A stretch of DNA of 64,000 nt from Takifugu bimaculatus (lineage: Eukaryota; Chordata; Actinopteri; Tetraodontiformes; Tetraodontidae), in contig CP034994.1 of the NCBI GenBank assembly GCA_004026145.2, forward strand, positions 14,676,400 to 14,740,399. Direction: 5' to 3'. Under the pieces are notes generated by a model. That model was not told the DNA's origin, did no database searches, and saw only the letters and a list, made by a program, of their open reading frames with translations. The position numbers and the translations under genes are program-made. Below are positions 1-13,562 of this stretch, piece by piece; positions within the stretch are counted from its first letter, which is position 1; every line of letters starts with the position of its first letter.

Positions 1-3000
1 AGATGCTGCACAACAGAGGAGGAGCTGCACGCTCAAGAGCAAGAATGTGCTGTTTTGAAAAGTATCGTGGCTCCGTGCGTGTGTGCGTTGTCCAGGGGAC
101 AGGATATAAGCGTCACCCCACCCTAAGCTGAGCTGCCAAAAACATCTCCCAGTGTGTCTAGAAAAAGGAATGTGCTGATTGGAGAACACTGCGCTGAAAG
201 AGAGAGAGAGAGAGCCAACTGGCCAGGAGATCAATTCAATGGCCAAAAAGTCCAGACTGAATACATATATGTCTGTGTGTGTGTGTGTGTGTGTGCGTGT
301 GTGTGTGTGTACAGCTGGTCCAGGTTAACAGCTACAGCACACAGAGGAAAGAATGCTGACTCAGTCTGATGTGCAGTGGGCTTTACAGCCAGTGTCAGAT
401 GTATGTTAGTGTGTCAGTGCCTAGATGCAACATGACATTTTCTCCAATTATCTCTGACGGGTTTTGTTTACACCCAGCAAACGTAGTCACCAACTCAGCT
501 ACAAGGACGTTTGCTCAAGCACCTCACCAAGAAAATCGGAACTGAGATGAAATGTGGCAAGAATGGGGGACAATGTGATTTCATTTCAAAAATTGACATA
601 AAAATGGACATTGACGTAAAAACAGCAGAAAGCAGAACTTCGAGGTGCACGAGTGCAACGACTTCTTGGAAACAGAACATAACAGAAACAAATGCCATAA
701 AATGATCAAGTGAATGGATGCACGTTTATGAACTGAAAGGGGAAAAATACTGCAAAAGTCCCCGAATCTAATAAGCAAACATATTTGGGAAACGCAACAA
801 ACAAGAGGAACCAAAGAAAAACATTTCCAGCTGAGCAAACAGTAAAACTTTAGACTTAAAGGCGCCATCCACAAAATCATGTAACAAGTAAAAGAAAACT
901 GGAAGAGGGAATAAAAAAAGACAATGGACAAAAAAAGGCATCAATGCCAATCATTCATTGCTTATCTATGAAAAGACAAATCCTTGTTAATAGCCTTCTA
1001 CATGGACTTTAATCTACCATCCTTTAGTGACAGCACACCTAGTTACCAGAAGGGACAATTTCAAACTGTCACTGCGTGTTGAAGCATCTTTGGCTGCAGA
1101 TAGCAACGCTGCAGCGCTGATTCCGTAGAATGATTCATGATTCTTGCTCCTTTAATCAATATTAACAACGCCTTTAATCTCTGGTTTCTCAAAGATGCCC
1201 GACATTAAAGCCAGCTGTGCTGAATAAATCATGAGTGATGAATAATGGTATGCAGAGAGGAGCGCCAGATAGACCCGAGTGAAAAGAACACCATGTGGAG
1301 AAGAATAAACAAAAGCGGAGAAGAATCCTCACACGGAGACTCGGGGCTAGACTCCAGGTCAGTCAACAGCGGGTTTGATTAATATTAGAGGAAGAAGAGA
1401 ATTTTTGGGGGGGGGGCTGTGTTTAGAATCTGAACAAGCAGTTCAACTTCCACTTCTACCACCAGAAAACATTTTTAGCAGTCTTGCAGATTTAAACTTA
1501 ACTGCAGCAATAAGAAGGAAATAGCTGCGGTTTCTCCGTGTTATATCAGGTCATGAAAATCTGCTCCTGCTTCAGACGCTTCGTGAAGCGTCCATAATGC
1601 CGATTTGGTTTTCCATCCGCTTTGCTGTGAGAGCACATTTCTTCCTGAGATGCCAGGGCCAGCCCAAAAGCGAGCATGAAAGCAACCGTTATTTCTAAGG
1701 CGCAGCAGATGCACGCTGCTTTCTGACAAGTGTGGTGGGGTTCGACCGTGAGGCGGGAGGATCAGAAGTTTGGCTGAAGATACAGGTGATCAAAGCTGGA
1801 GGTCACTGCTGGGTTAACGTCTCTTTGGGATCACATGGGGATCTAATAGTTTATAGGGGAAAGAGCCTGGATTGTAAACACCTGCCTGATCTTCCAACCT
1901 CTCCCCCCCCCACACACAAACAGTCAGATTGAACTGAAGCCCTGTAATTATCGTGCCCAGATTAGAGCGTTAACATTCATCTCTGGCAGGAAGTGACACG
2001 ACCGTTGCTGCCAGCAGAACCTCCCACTTGCCTCACCAGTTTCAGTTCCTCTCTCAGTAAGCTAGAGGTAAACAATACACTTCTTTAAACAAGCAGCACA
2101 AATCCAACCTCGTTTTCACATTAGAACATTGGTCATAATCTGAAAAGGCATATTACATGTGACCCAGCCGATTACGTCTGTCTAAAGTGTCAAACAAAGG
2201 CTGGCCGACAATGATGGACTGTCTTCTAAACGTGTGATGTCATCTTGAAGCCTCCAGCCAGCAGCACTGGTGCACAAAGCCGTCTTTGTTTATCAGCGGT
2301 TTACTGTTTGCAATAAATTCAATTTGGAAAATACAACACACTTAATCTCACGAGGAGTACACATCAACAAAGGAAATAATAGTCCCCTGCAGGGTGCTCG
2401 GTGAGCTGAGCAGAGTGAGAAACCCCACAGAAGGCAGTGCACACATTTACATCTGAAACACACGTAGATACAAGGGCAGAGAGACGAGCTCACGTCAGTC
2501 ACGGGATCTTATTTTTGGAGCTCTAGAATGCAGAAACACCAGAAAGGAAGAAGAAGAATGATGCTGTGCTGAGCATGTGGGTAAATGACAGGAAATGCAG
2601 ATGGAGTCTGACAACAAGGCCATTTACAGGCACATGGTTCTTACTCACAGTCCGTGTTACTGTGCTGTCTACACTCAATGGAAGCACTTAAAACATGAAA
2701 ACATACTGTACAATCCCACCCTGGATTAACATGTAGGTAAACTAAAAACTACATTTACTTACGTGTCTGGATTTACTTCCGTAAAAAGCCGAGTCTTCTA
2801 CATATCTACTTTGAGGCCCCCTCGGGAAGAGAGAGACGTGGAAATGTGGGAGACTGCCAATCAAATGCTCAGTTTCAGGTCTGACTGATGAACCTTAAAC
2901 ATCATCAGCCACTGGAAGATCTGCAAAAGCATTCATGTAGAAACAAGTGTTTTGAGAAAAGAAACAGTGGAGATAGAGGAGCTCCAACAGCCTGCAGCCA

Positions 3001-6000
3001 CTCGGCGTCGACTCCTGCATCCGATGACTAAATATCAGCGGCTCTCACTCAGGGACTATTTGGTTCACGTCTGGAAAGTGATATGAAACACTCGTACAAG
3101 GCCTCTCACCCCCAGCTCCAGTTTTCCACGGTGAAAGTAGGCCCCAGGTTCTCCTGGGAGCCGGATAGTCCATGTGAGGGAGGATGCAGTGATTTCTGGA
3201 TGACTTCAGAAACCTGTCAGCCAGCTGAGAAAATGGCTCAGGAATGTAATTTTTCTTGACAGATTGTGGGCTGGATCCAAAGATTCCAGTTTGTGTTTTG
3301 GTTTGCCCGGACGAGCCGAGATCAGACCCGAGGCAAACGGAGAAGAACGTTCAGCAAATCTCTGCACAGCAGCCTCACCACTACCAGCACCAGGCCTTCT
3401 ATACTGTGCAATATGTAAAGATTGACATCTATGTCGTGTAGAAAGTGGTCATTTTTGAAGATTATCTGTTGCACAAGCCTCCAGTTTGTGCTGGCTTGAC
3501 TGTAGCTAATGTAAATGTAAATCATCAGCCGATGCTCATCAGCTTTAACTATCAGAATTTCTCACCAATCTTTAATAATCACGCTCGTGATCGAGAATGC
3601 GTGCATTGGTTTACTGTGAGGAAGTCAGTGCAACAGGCACCAGGAACGGAAAAGTGGGAAAAAACCACAAGCTATTGACATCATTGTGTGCAATTTAATC
3701 AGATCAGTTAGATCTGAACAGAAAATCTCATTTTTCCAAAACTACACCTGTATTAAATGTTCAGTGGACAGCACTTTAGAATATTAGTACATGAAATAAC
3801 TTGATTTGGAAGGATTTTCTTCTCTTAAACACAGTGTGAATGCACTTTAGATGTAGAGCAGTCCGTGCGGTTGTGCAACAGTTCCCCATGCTTCCTGTTT
3901 TGGGCTGCAGCCGTGCTCCTCTGAGCTGGACTGTGTGTTTGACTTCTCTGTATTGTATTTACTGGCTCCGGGTCTAATTTCTGGGTTTGTTCCCCCCATC
4001 TGCTCTGCTATCAGCCTGCGTCTTCTGTTTACCAAAGGTCATGTGGCCGAAACTTTACTGGTAGCAATTTACCGTGAAACTCTTGGATTAACAACTTAAT
4101 GCACACATTTATGTGGGCAGAAACCTCAATCACTTCATCAAATCACACCTTCCTGTCTGGAATAAAAACGCTCGGCTTAATTGTGCTGGCCAGGGAAATA
4201 TCTACATTTGAATGGTCAGGCTGCTTCCTGTCGTTATCGCCACAGAATTAAAGCCAAGGTTCTTTCCAAACTTTTAAACCCCCGACATTCTGTGCGAGTG
4301 CAGAATGTTGCCCCACTTCCTCATTACTTCGAGCACGTTGTGCATTTGATATTGGCAAAGGCAACAGTGTTGACGCAGCTGCCTGCTCGGGTACAGCAGA
4401 GTCAAGAGACACTTCCAGCGCTGGCCGACTGTTGGAGAGAGTGAGATGGATGATGCTTTCAGTCTATCAATGATTTCATCTACTAATAAGAACCCATGGT
4501 GAAAAGCCAAGAGCTCCACTTAAAATGGGCCTCATCAATTATTGTAACATACAATCTGATAATATGTGAACGGACAGGGCAACAATACACACTATGGTGA
4601 ATAAAGTGGTATTATCCCACTTAACAAATCCTCTTAACAAGATCCTGACATTTAATTTAAAAGGTCACATCAGCCTAAATGCTGGATATACTAAAACACT
4701 CTAATGCAGAGGAAAACATGCAGAAAATGCAAAGATGGGGAGGGACCTGCAGAACATGCCCCAACATGCAGCAGTCAGTCCAGTTCTGCAAACCTAGCTC
4801 ATAACTTATAGAATTATCACACACAAGACTAAACAAATGTAGAACATGAATCAAAAGGCTGGTCTCTTCTCAATCATCTCTAAAACAACATAATCTGACT
4901 ATCTGGGATAAAAGCCTCCCAGTTTAAGCTCCCATTGGAGTCTGGCTGTCGTCAGCACTTCGAACCTGTCTGTCAGGTTGAAGAGAATTTCCCTTTCCTG
5001 GAGTACTGTTCCAATCCACTTCTCTCCCTCTGCTCACATGACCACATTGTTGGAAAAACACACATAATCCACAACATAGCTTCTTTCTTTTGCTAATGCT
5101 CGGCCGGTTTCACCAGCAGTTCTATGTTTTCAAAGAGACATTTAGAAAACTTCTATAAAATTTCTATTCCGCAATATAGATGAGTTAATGTCTCACTATC
5201 AGTCCATTTATGTTCAGAGTAACTGGGTCAGGGGGCAAAGCCAGTGTTCGTGATGTTGCTGATAACGAGTGAAGCCAGTTTTATACCTTTCCCCGGGCCA
5301 AAGCCACGGATCTGCTTCCAGAAGGGATCGATCTACCAATATCATGGGTTCTGATCGGATTTCTCCATTTGTTCCTCCCACAGTATTTTTGGCTCCTTTT
5401 GAGTCGTTTACCAAAGTGGTGATTATATTTCGTCAGTCTTCATCTTCATAGCTGATTTTTAATGTAGTTTTCCTTAATGAAAACGGTTCATTGATGGCTG
5501 TTTTTCATCATAAGTCTTTGTGGACAGCATTAGCACAGTAAGCTAAGGAAAACATTTTCAAGACTTTAGAGACTTCCATGAAACTCCAGCCTAATTACTA
5601 AATGGCAGATCTGTGTTGCAGCATTGAAAGAGGATCAGGTTACACTGGGCTGCACTGGTGTTCCACTTCAGAGATACAGAGGTCCTGACCTGAGGGTCAC
5701 TGAGCTGAACTGGCATCAATTTGGCCTTCGTAATATCATCTTCGGATGACGTATGGACGCACGATGCCTCCTGACTGCTTAATAGCTTATGGATGATGAC
5801 TTAATAACAGACATAAACGTGGAAGGAGGAATGTTAACCAGGCAGCTGACACTTGAAATCAATGTTACAGGCTCATAACGTGTCGCGAGTGGCCTTTAAG
5901 AGACGCGAACGTCAAGTGTTGAGTCTGCAGCTGACAGTGAGGCTACACAGATCCTGCCTACGCCCCGGACAGCTCATGGTCTTGACCTCCCACCACCCAC

Positions 6001-9000
6001 AGCTCACAGCCATGAAACAGCCTGTCATCAGGGCGACAGCTCCGACTCCGTAGGGACACTCGCCCATGTTCAACCATGACGAGCAGAGAGGAAAGCTGCG
6101 TGAAATGCTGTCAATCTCTGTATCACGCAAACGCTTGAGTCAGCAAAATGCTCCTCCTCCTCCTCATGTGAAGAGGGAGGGTGCAAGGTAACAAGGGAGC
6201 GAGGGGAGAGGAGATGTGAGGAAATGAGACGTTAAAATGAAAACACAGCGACTGATATTATTACAATGTGGTCTTGAAACCACAGAGTAAACTGGAAAGT
6301 GCGTAACAGACCACTGAAACCAGCATACTTGTACCAGTAAAATGCTTCCCAAGATAATTTCCAGGAAATAACCAAAGCCACACTGGCCAGACCTCGCTGT
6401 CTGAATGTCAAAATAAAAACAACACTTCCGTTCATGCTCACGAGTGTACGAGGCGTGGGCTCGCACCGGGCTACAGGTCTGCGCTCCTGACACTTGATGC
6501 TCAAGAGGCTGAAGCCCCACCCGTGTTTTCATGGCCTTTGTTTTACCTTTCCCTCTGGGGAACTGAATTAAAGGGTTTGGCAACTACGAGCTAAGCCCCA
6601 ACACAATGTACTCTGAGGGGCCGAGGAGGGAGATAGACATCAGCGAACTGAGAGTGGGGGGGGGTTTCCAGAGCACTTCAACTCGCTGGATGTTTAAAAT
6701 ACCCTTTCGCCACAGAGGGGACTCAACACAAAACAAATGGAGACCAAAGCTGACAAACACAACACGTACTTGACCTTTTGGAAACTTTCACTGGCCATAT
6801 ATGCGGCCTGTTGGCCTTACTGATGAGCACCGATTTCCCATCAGCCCTTCCTGTGACGCAGGCCTGTGCTCTCATTTATAGCAGCGTGCACAGCTGTCCG
6901 GAACACGCTGCTGACCGTGCCCTCAGCCACCGCTGCGGCGATCAGCTGTGGCTGGCGTGAGTTTGAAATGAGACCAAAGCGTGTGTGAGGTGCTGAATCT
7001 GCAGCAGACGGGTGGTTACCTGTAACATTACAGTAGTGAACAAAGCCTGTTGTCAAAGCACAGTCCGAAACAATAACGCAGATTAGAGCGAGTAAATGCC
7101 GATTCTGCAGAGCTCTGCCTCAGACTTCCCTGCCGTAATGTTACCGACAGGGATTTAAAGCTAATATATTACAAGTGTCTGGAATTGCCAGCTTGATTTT
7201 TCTTTAACAATTAGCGTACAAGTGACAACTTTCACTATGGGGCTGAGCGGCCTGAAAGGAGCAGTTTTCAACAGGCTGTGACATTTCACATACAAGCCAT
7301 GGGCGTACCGGTGACCCACATGTAGCCGCCAACCGGCCAGTTGGTCCGGCGGTGAAATCCTACCAACACCGACTACTAGCCAGGAACACGAGCCTCGGAG
7401 AGAGAAGGACGCCGCGCGATTCGGGGTGACTCTGCAAACTCTGGGAGGGCGGCCTCCGCTGTGAAGAAGCCCCAGCGTTTGTGTCAAAGAGATGCTTGTG
7501 TTCTCCTCCCGAGGCATGAAAGTGAATTTGTCTTAGCAGCCAGGGCTATTTATATTCACAAGAGCATTCTTTAGCATTAACACATTCACGTGGCCCAACA
7601 GGCAGCGCGGACTGCGTAGTGACACAGCTGCATGAGCTTCCACAGGCTGATAACACACAGGACAAAGAAGAAAACACACAAACGGGCCTGATTTCTTTAA
7701 TGGCTGCATTATTGTGCCCGGCAGATATAAATGTGTTGACTCAGCATAGCTTGGTTTGTCACAGTCTGCGAACCTACATCAAATAGTGGGAGGAGTGCAC
7801 AAATCAGCGCCAGCGTCACACCTTCCTGGTGCGTCAGGTGGTGAGTGAGGATGTGTGTTGAACGCTACACAAAAAAAAGGGTCCTCATAAAACAGAATCC
7901 TGATTAGAGCGATTCATCACACCTAGCGGCTCGGTAAACAGCCCAGATGAGCCTGGAAGCTCAAACTGGTTCTTTTACTCTGCGGTTGAGAGATGTGCCC
8001 CATAGGAAAGGACACGCCTTATCGTAGTGAGTCACGGGGCTACAACAGGTTGGGCTCCTGAACACCGCTGAAGACGTTTAGAACCTGCGCGTCCGTTGCT
8101 AAGACGCATGAAGGAGCCGGGCTTCTAATTAAGTCAAGACCAGATCAAATCCATACCGGTGGTCCGGTTCAGTGGGTACTTACAAGCACAGGTGCATCCA
8201 CTGACATGCTTAACTGCAGTTTAATTACGCCTCGGCAGCATTATTTCCAAGATTCCACAGCACGTTATCAGGCTTCAACAGCACAGGACAGATGTGTGTT
8301 GACACTGGGGTATCACGTCTAAGATGCTTTTCACTCATTAAAAAGGCCTCCGAGAGTCGCTGACAATACCAGAGAACAGAAAGTAATATTATGTCTTTTC
8401 CCAAGCAGAGAGAAATTCAATCTCAAAGAGCATCGACCCATTAACATGGTGTCTGGCAGGGACCCGGCTCGTTCCAGTGCCATCATAATCTGCTGAGTGA
8501 TGCGGGGCAACAGTGAGGTAAAGCAGTTGCTGGGGTGAACCTGGCGTGACCTTTTACCCCGAACCCAGCTGAGAGGGAAAGAGACGACCCACTGGCCACA
8601 CATAATTTCCCCGAGTCTGGCCAGTGACAAGCCCCCCGACTACGAGCATGGAGGCAACTCATTCCAGCGTGCATACAAAGGCTGGGTTTAGCTGAATGGC
8701 CTAAATGGCAGCAGAGCTCTTGGCCGTGGCGACGCAGATCAGTTGAATGGTTCTCATTGTGTCCATGTGGTCACAGGGGGCTAGTAGAAATGGGCTGTTT
8801 TTTAAGAGGCCATTTGGCAGCCTGTGTTCTTATCCAAGCAACGCAGGAATTGGCATTTCCACTTGGTCTGAAGGAGGCTCCGTTATGGAGTCACGAAAAC
8901 TTGTATACAAGGCGATGACATGTCACCTGCAGTAAAGTTCCAAGGCTTACCAACCTGTAATATTGCAGGCATTGACCTGTCAGTTGGGGGGGGGCACTGA

Positions 9001-10015
9001 ATACTGACTATTATTACCAATTTCACAGACTCTGGATGAGCTTGTGTGGATGATCAGAGCCGTGCAGCAGAACCCAGTAACCCCTACAAAAAGAATGAAG
9101 CATAGGTGTCAAGACTTGGGGGGAGTATTGTCAAGGAAGTGACAGCATGTGGAGACCAGAGGAGAGGCTCACAGCTGCTATGGGGGAAGGGTTGATTTAC
9201 ACTATTATTTAGTGAGGGGAAATGCACCGTTTGGATGTGGGAAATGTACAACAACGCATGCATTGTTTCGGTACACAGATCACAACAGCTGGACAATCTG
9301 CAGGGTATAATTCTGGACAGGTTCGCACAGGTGTACACATCCTGTGAATCACCTCTCCAGCGAGGTGTCAAGCACATTGACTACTGAGTCATTCACACCA
9401 GACTCTTCATGGAACCACAGCAGATGCCTGCGGGCCTTATGATGGGACCAGCACAAGTCACAGTGACTCACAGCTGTTTTGAAACAAGGCACTCGTGGAC
9501 TGGCACAGGAAGTTGACAACTATGCTTCATACGATGGTTTCATGATGTCAAACCCAAAGACATGTGGCCACAGATCGGTCATGGCATATGAGGAAGTCCA
9601 ATGGAATTGACAGGAGAGGTCGATCTGATAGCCAGAACTAGCCTGTGGCCACCCCACTGACTCAGCTTTGACGGTCCGATAGCGAAAGGGGCAAACTTGA
9701 AGCCTTGCATTTAAAATGCCGCGATAAAAGAAGCACAATGGAACGGATGAAAGCCTTTCTCTTCCTCCTGCTGCTTGTCATGCCCTGTTAGCCTCGTGTA
9801 CTCACATCCTGTACTAGCGCAAAATAAGCTAATAGCACGGCGTCGGTGCCGGTGTGCTCTTATTCAAATGTTAATGAGCTAAAGCGGGATAACAGTTTAA
9901 ACTGGGGCTTTATTAAACCCTCGTTAGCCCAGTTTGCTAGGACACATCGCTAGCTTGAAAATGTGCTAAAGCATCCCTCCTCCCTACAGCCCGTCAGCCC
10001 CCTCCCCTCCTTTAC
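1..10015 (-). other. Intron 1 of the dip2-family gene (non-coding)
   Basis: This 10 kb lies downstream, on the minus strand, of a DIP2 first coding exon that ends in a splice donor at 10,015. The next DIP2 exon should begin with the conserved DITQKGYEKK motif. I find no translation of it here, so the whole stretch reads as intron 1. No convincing exon, tRNA or transposon coding sequence was seen. It contains simple repeats only: a short GA run at about 200-213, a TG run at 273-310 and several G or C homopolymers. Regulatory elements are likely in such a long first intron but cannot be recognised by eye. Confidence 0.6.
273..310. repeat. (TG)n microsatellite
   Basis: Nearly pure TG dinucleotide run interrupted by one CG, inside the inferred dip2 intron 1. 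Confidence 0.9.
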
Positions 10016-10100
10016 CTTCAGACAGCTCCAGATCCAACTCCGCCAATTGGTCTCTAACCTCTTTTGGCAGGGCGGACAAATCCACGCCGCGGTCTGCCAT
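10016..10100 (-). CDS. DIP2 family protein, first coding exon (partial)
   Basis: This exon of 85 nt encodes 28 residues starting MADRGVDLSALPKEVRDQLA and ending in LELSEG, followed by a GTAAAG donor. DIP2A, B and C all begin with a short variable stretch and then the conserved acidic helix AELELELSEG, which opens the DMAP1-binding domain. The C-terminal part of DIP2 proteins holds two adenylate-forming (acyl-CoA synthetase-like) domains, which lie beyond the left edge. The start is chosen because the family begins MAD/MAE at this distance from the motif. Position beside larp4 favours DIP2B, since LARP4 and DIP2B are neighbours in human, but the exon alone cannot separate the paralogues. Confidence 0.85.
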
Positions 10101-10159
10101 GGCTCTGCCGACCAACACGGGTGCAGTCCTGAAAAGACACCGAGGTGTTGTCGGAAAAT

Positions 10160-10450
10160 GTAAAAGAAATCTTTAAAAAAAATTAAAAAAAAAAGGTGGC
10201 CCACTCCCTCAAGACACAAAACACGGAGCAGAGTGGGAGAGACAGTCCATCCGCACGGCTGGCCCCTCCGCCATAATGGGAGAAAACTCACCAACGGCAA
10301 CGTGCGGTCACGTGACTGCATTTGCTTCGCCTGTGCACGAATTCAGCGCACCGCAGAAGCCGTCGGCGCTCGTGCGCCCCCTGGCGGTGTGTGTGTAATA
10401 ATACACGGGATTCCAATTCAAAAGTTCCACTTCTACTTTATAGAGTGACA
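10160..10450 (-). promoter_or_regulatory. Likely dip2 promoter with a GTCACGTGAC palindrome
   Basis: This is the stretch between the dip2 start codon and the end of the atf7 3' UTR. It is GC-rich with CpGs, as expected of a TATA-less promoter. At 10,307-10,316 lies GTCACGTGAC, a palindromic E-box of the USF/TFE3/TFEB (CLEAR-like) class, about 207 nt upstream of the ATG. The transcription start is not visible directly. Confidence 0.45.
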
Positions 10451-10555
10451 TATATTATTTGATTGTTTAAAAGGATGGCTTCGGATTTTGGCGCAGTAAT
10501 TTTCTAATGGTTGTAGAGTATGTTTTTCCAGACAGGTCACAATTTTCTTCTTATT

Positions 10556-13500
10556 ATTTATTCAATTTTCATTTGATGTAAGTGCAAGACTCTACAAAGC
10601 GTAACACAGAATCATTACAGTCCTGCGGCGGGTCCTGCTTATTCACAGGGCAGTTTTGAGTGATGCATTTATTTCTCTCAGTATTCTGATTCATTCTATT
10701 GACCTTAATATTATGACAATTGAGTCACAACAATTCATCCCTTTACACATTATAAATGCTATGGATAGGTTAGTAATGGTACAATGGGCCGCGTATATAT
10801 TCTTCTAACAGCATAAATTCTGCTAAAGGAATGCATTACTTGATCATATCTGAAATGCCAGTTATGGTAACTTGGATACAAATTACTGAATTCCTGAAGT
10901 TGGTTTCCAAGGAATTTTTTTTATCAGCCAATTATTAACAAATGGAGCAAAAAATGTCTGGTTTCTACAGCTGAGGCATGAAGCAGGTTCTAATTCTTAT
11001 CGGTCAAATATTATATCGGTCAAACAAAGATATCAGGATTAAATAGCTTATCTTGCTACTATCCAAGATTCCAAGACAAAACACGATCTTTATAAATGTC
11101 CATTATGATGTTTCTTTAATTAAAACTGCAGCAATGTAAGTGTTCATAGTAATTTACTTGGACATGCATGGAAAAGTAAATATATTCATATAGTACAGAT
11201 ATGTACAGAACAAGGATATCTATATCTATATATATCTATATATATATCTATATATATAGATAGATAGATATATGTCCAAACAATGGGAGTGTGAAAAAAC
11301 ATTAATACACAATATTACTTGTTTCATTAAATTTCTCATTTCACATTATTTCACTAGCTAACATCAATATGATGATAATGACAATTGTTAGTTGGCCAAT
11401 TAAAAAAAAATAACTTAAACACAGTGAGTCAACAATACCAAATTTCTCACAGACACACTGAAAAGGAAATATCATTTTGGGGGAAAATGACTTTTTTCTT
11501 TAGAGAAAAGACAAAATGATAACTTTTGAAGAAATTCATTCTTATATGCATTACAGTCGGGAGCAACAGGATTGTGTGGTACTGTAAATAGCACAACAAA
11601 GGCCCTGACAGAAAAGGTGCTACTGCCGTGAATTAAATGGAAGCTAAATGAGTTTTCTCAACCATGTAGAACAGAACAGCCAGTCAAATATAGCACCAGC
11701 TCCTTAATACATCACACTGGGACCAACTTTGGGACTGCAGGACAATAGGTTCAGTCAATGGGGATGAAAATCGCTTCGTAACCTCCCATTTGTGGATACA
11801 GTACATACTATAGAAAGTATTCTTTATATGATTGGGGAAAAAAGAGAGAGAACTGCAAAAAACTTGAAAACAATACAACAACAAGTTTGCATTTTAGTGC
11901 ATACAAACATGCCCGCGTGTTAATGGACATATATCTTGCTTTTGAAATATCACATATTATAAGTCCAGTATGTGACCACGAGGGACAGAAGTGTGAAGGA
12001 GATACAGGAGGAAGAGAAAGGAAGGCAAACAGCTTACTCAGGGCTAAAATAGGGGAAATACACTGATGCCTCAGTGGGAAACCGAGACAGATTTTTCCTG
12101 ACTTGGAGTTTGACCAGCGAAGATGTTTTTGCTGCGTTTCCCCACCAGGTGACATCCAAGTGCTGGACCACTTTCAGGAGACTGCAGGACTCGTTTCAAA
12201 TCCAGTTAGGGGCTTTTACTAGCCAGCAATCAACCAGAAAAGTTCGCACACGACCCTGTTTTGTATCATATTAAAACCCTTTAATAAGGTTTGACAAATC
12301 AATGAAGAAATCAGGGATTATCACAGGCACTGGTGTGAACGTAAGGCAGAGTTATCAGACCATGAGAGTCTGCGTCTAACAAGCAAGTGCAAGTAACAGT
12401 AGCAGAGAGGAAAATATTAACAGTCAAGCAGTTCACTTCATATCCAAGGCTAAGTAACTGGTGGTCATTATGGCTTAGTTAGTTCAGTTTGGTAAGAAGA
12501 AAAGGGACCGAGGGGGTTCAACACACCTCTGACAAGCAGCAAGGATGTGAAACCATCCTGAGAAGTGTGAAAGTAACAGTGAGACAAGAGCAACGCTGAG
12601 AAGCACATCCACCAGAAAAGGTCCATACAAATGTTCTCGAGGAAAGGGAGAAAGAGTGGGGGTGACTCTGCTTCCCTTCAGGTTAGAAAAAGCTCATGTT
12701 CAAACGAACCTAGTTTCTGTGGAGGACTGGGAGAACCTGCCAATCATGGACAACAAAAACACGTAGCTGCACAGACTGTCTGGAGGAGAGGACCACCGGA
12801 CTGAAATAAGTCACACGCTAATGATATCAACCTATCAGATCAGGGGCGCACACGCTGGTATGTTCTGATGTACACAATTATATACGCGCAGAGCCATTCG
12901 CACACATCGGTAAAGGACTGTGTCAAGAACAGTAGAAATGAGGTAAGGATCGTGGGTCCGTGTTGAGATCTTATTAAGATGGAAGATGGATAAATACTCG
13001 AAATTGGAGTGACAGATGTGCACGCAACACCTGCTTTTGAAGACACGGAGTTGTGGGCTAGGGTGGCACGCAAGGGTCTGTGCATGGCTTAAAACGTTGA
13101 CAATCAAAAGGCACTATTCCCACTGTGAAGCCCTCTATGCTGTTAGGTAACCAATTTGAACAGAACTTCGCGGCGGGGGTCCGCTGGGAGGTTGATGTAA
13201 GCAGTGCACTTGTAGTAATGCAGTCCGAAGTCCAGCGAGGAGTCAGTCTGACTGTGAGGACAGCTGAGCGTGGGTGCAGAGAGAAAGCAGGATGGGAGGT
13301 TGGAGTCCAGCCCCTGTAATCTATGGCAAAGTGAGCAGGAAGCTCTCTCAAACATCTCAGTCCATTCCCAGAAGGCTGCTGCTGAGCTCCAGGCCACAGC
13401 ACCATGGCTCTACCGGAGTCTCAGAGAGAGCAGATGAGCACTGCCTAGGGAAAAGGGGGCAGGTTAGCCATCGGGGCTCCAAGACTAGATAGGGTGTAGG

Positions 13501-13562
13501 GACAGTCCATTGTTCTGTTTTACCCCTGGATGAGGCAACTCTGGGCTGGGAGGCATTGCTCA
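10556..13562 (-). other. atf7: atf7 3' UTR
   Basis: About 3 kb of AT-rich sequence with no coding potential runs from the atf7 stop codon to a minus-strand AATAAA at 10,556-10,561. After that the sequence turns into the GC-rich dip2 promoter. The AATAAA is the best candidate poly(A) signal. An AT-rich imperfect palindrome lies at 11,219-11,275. Length and end are inferred from the lack of other genes; no transcript evidence is available. Confidence 0.55.
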
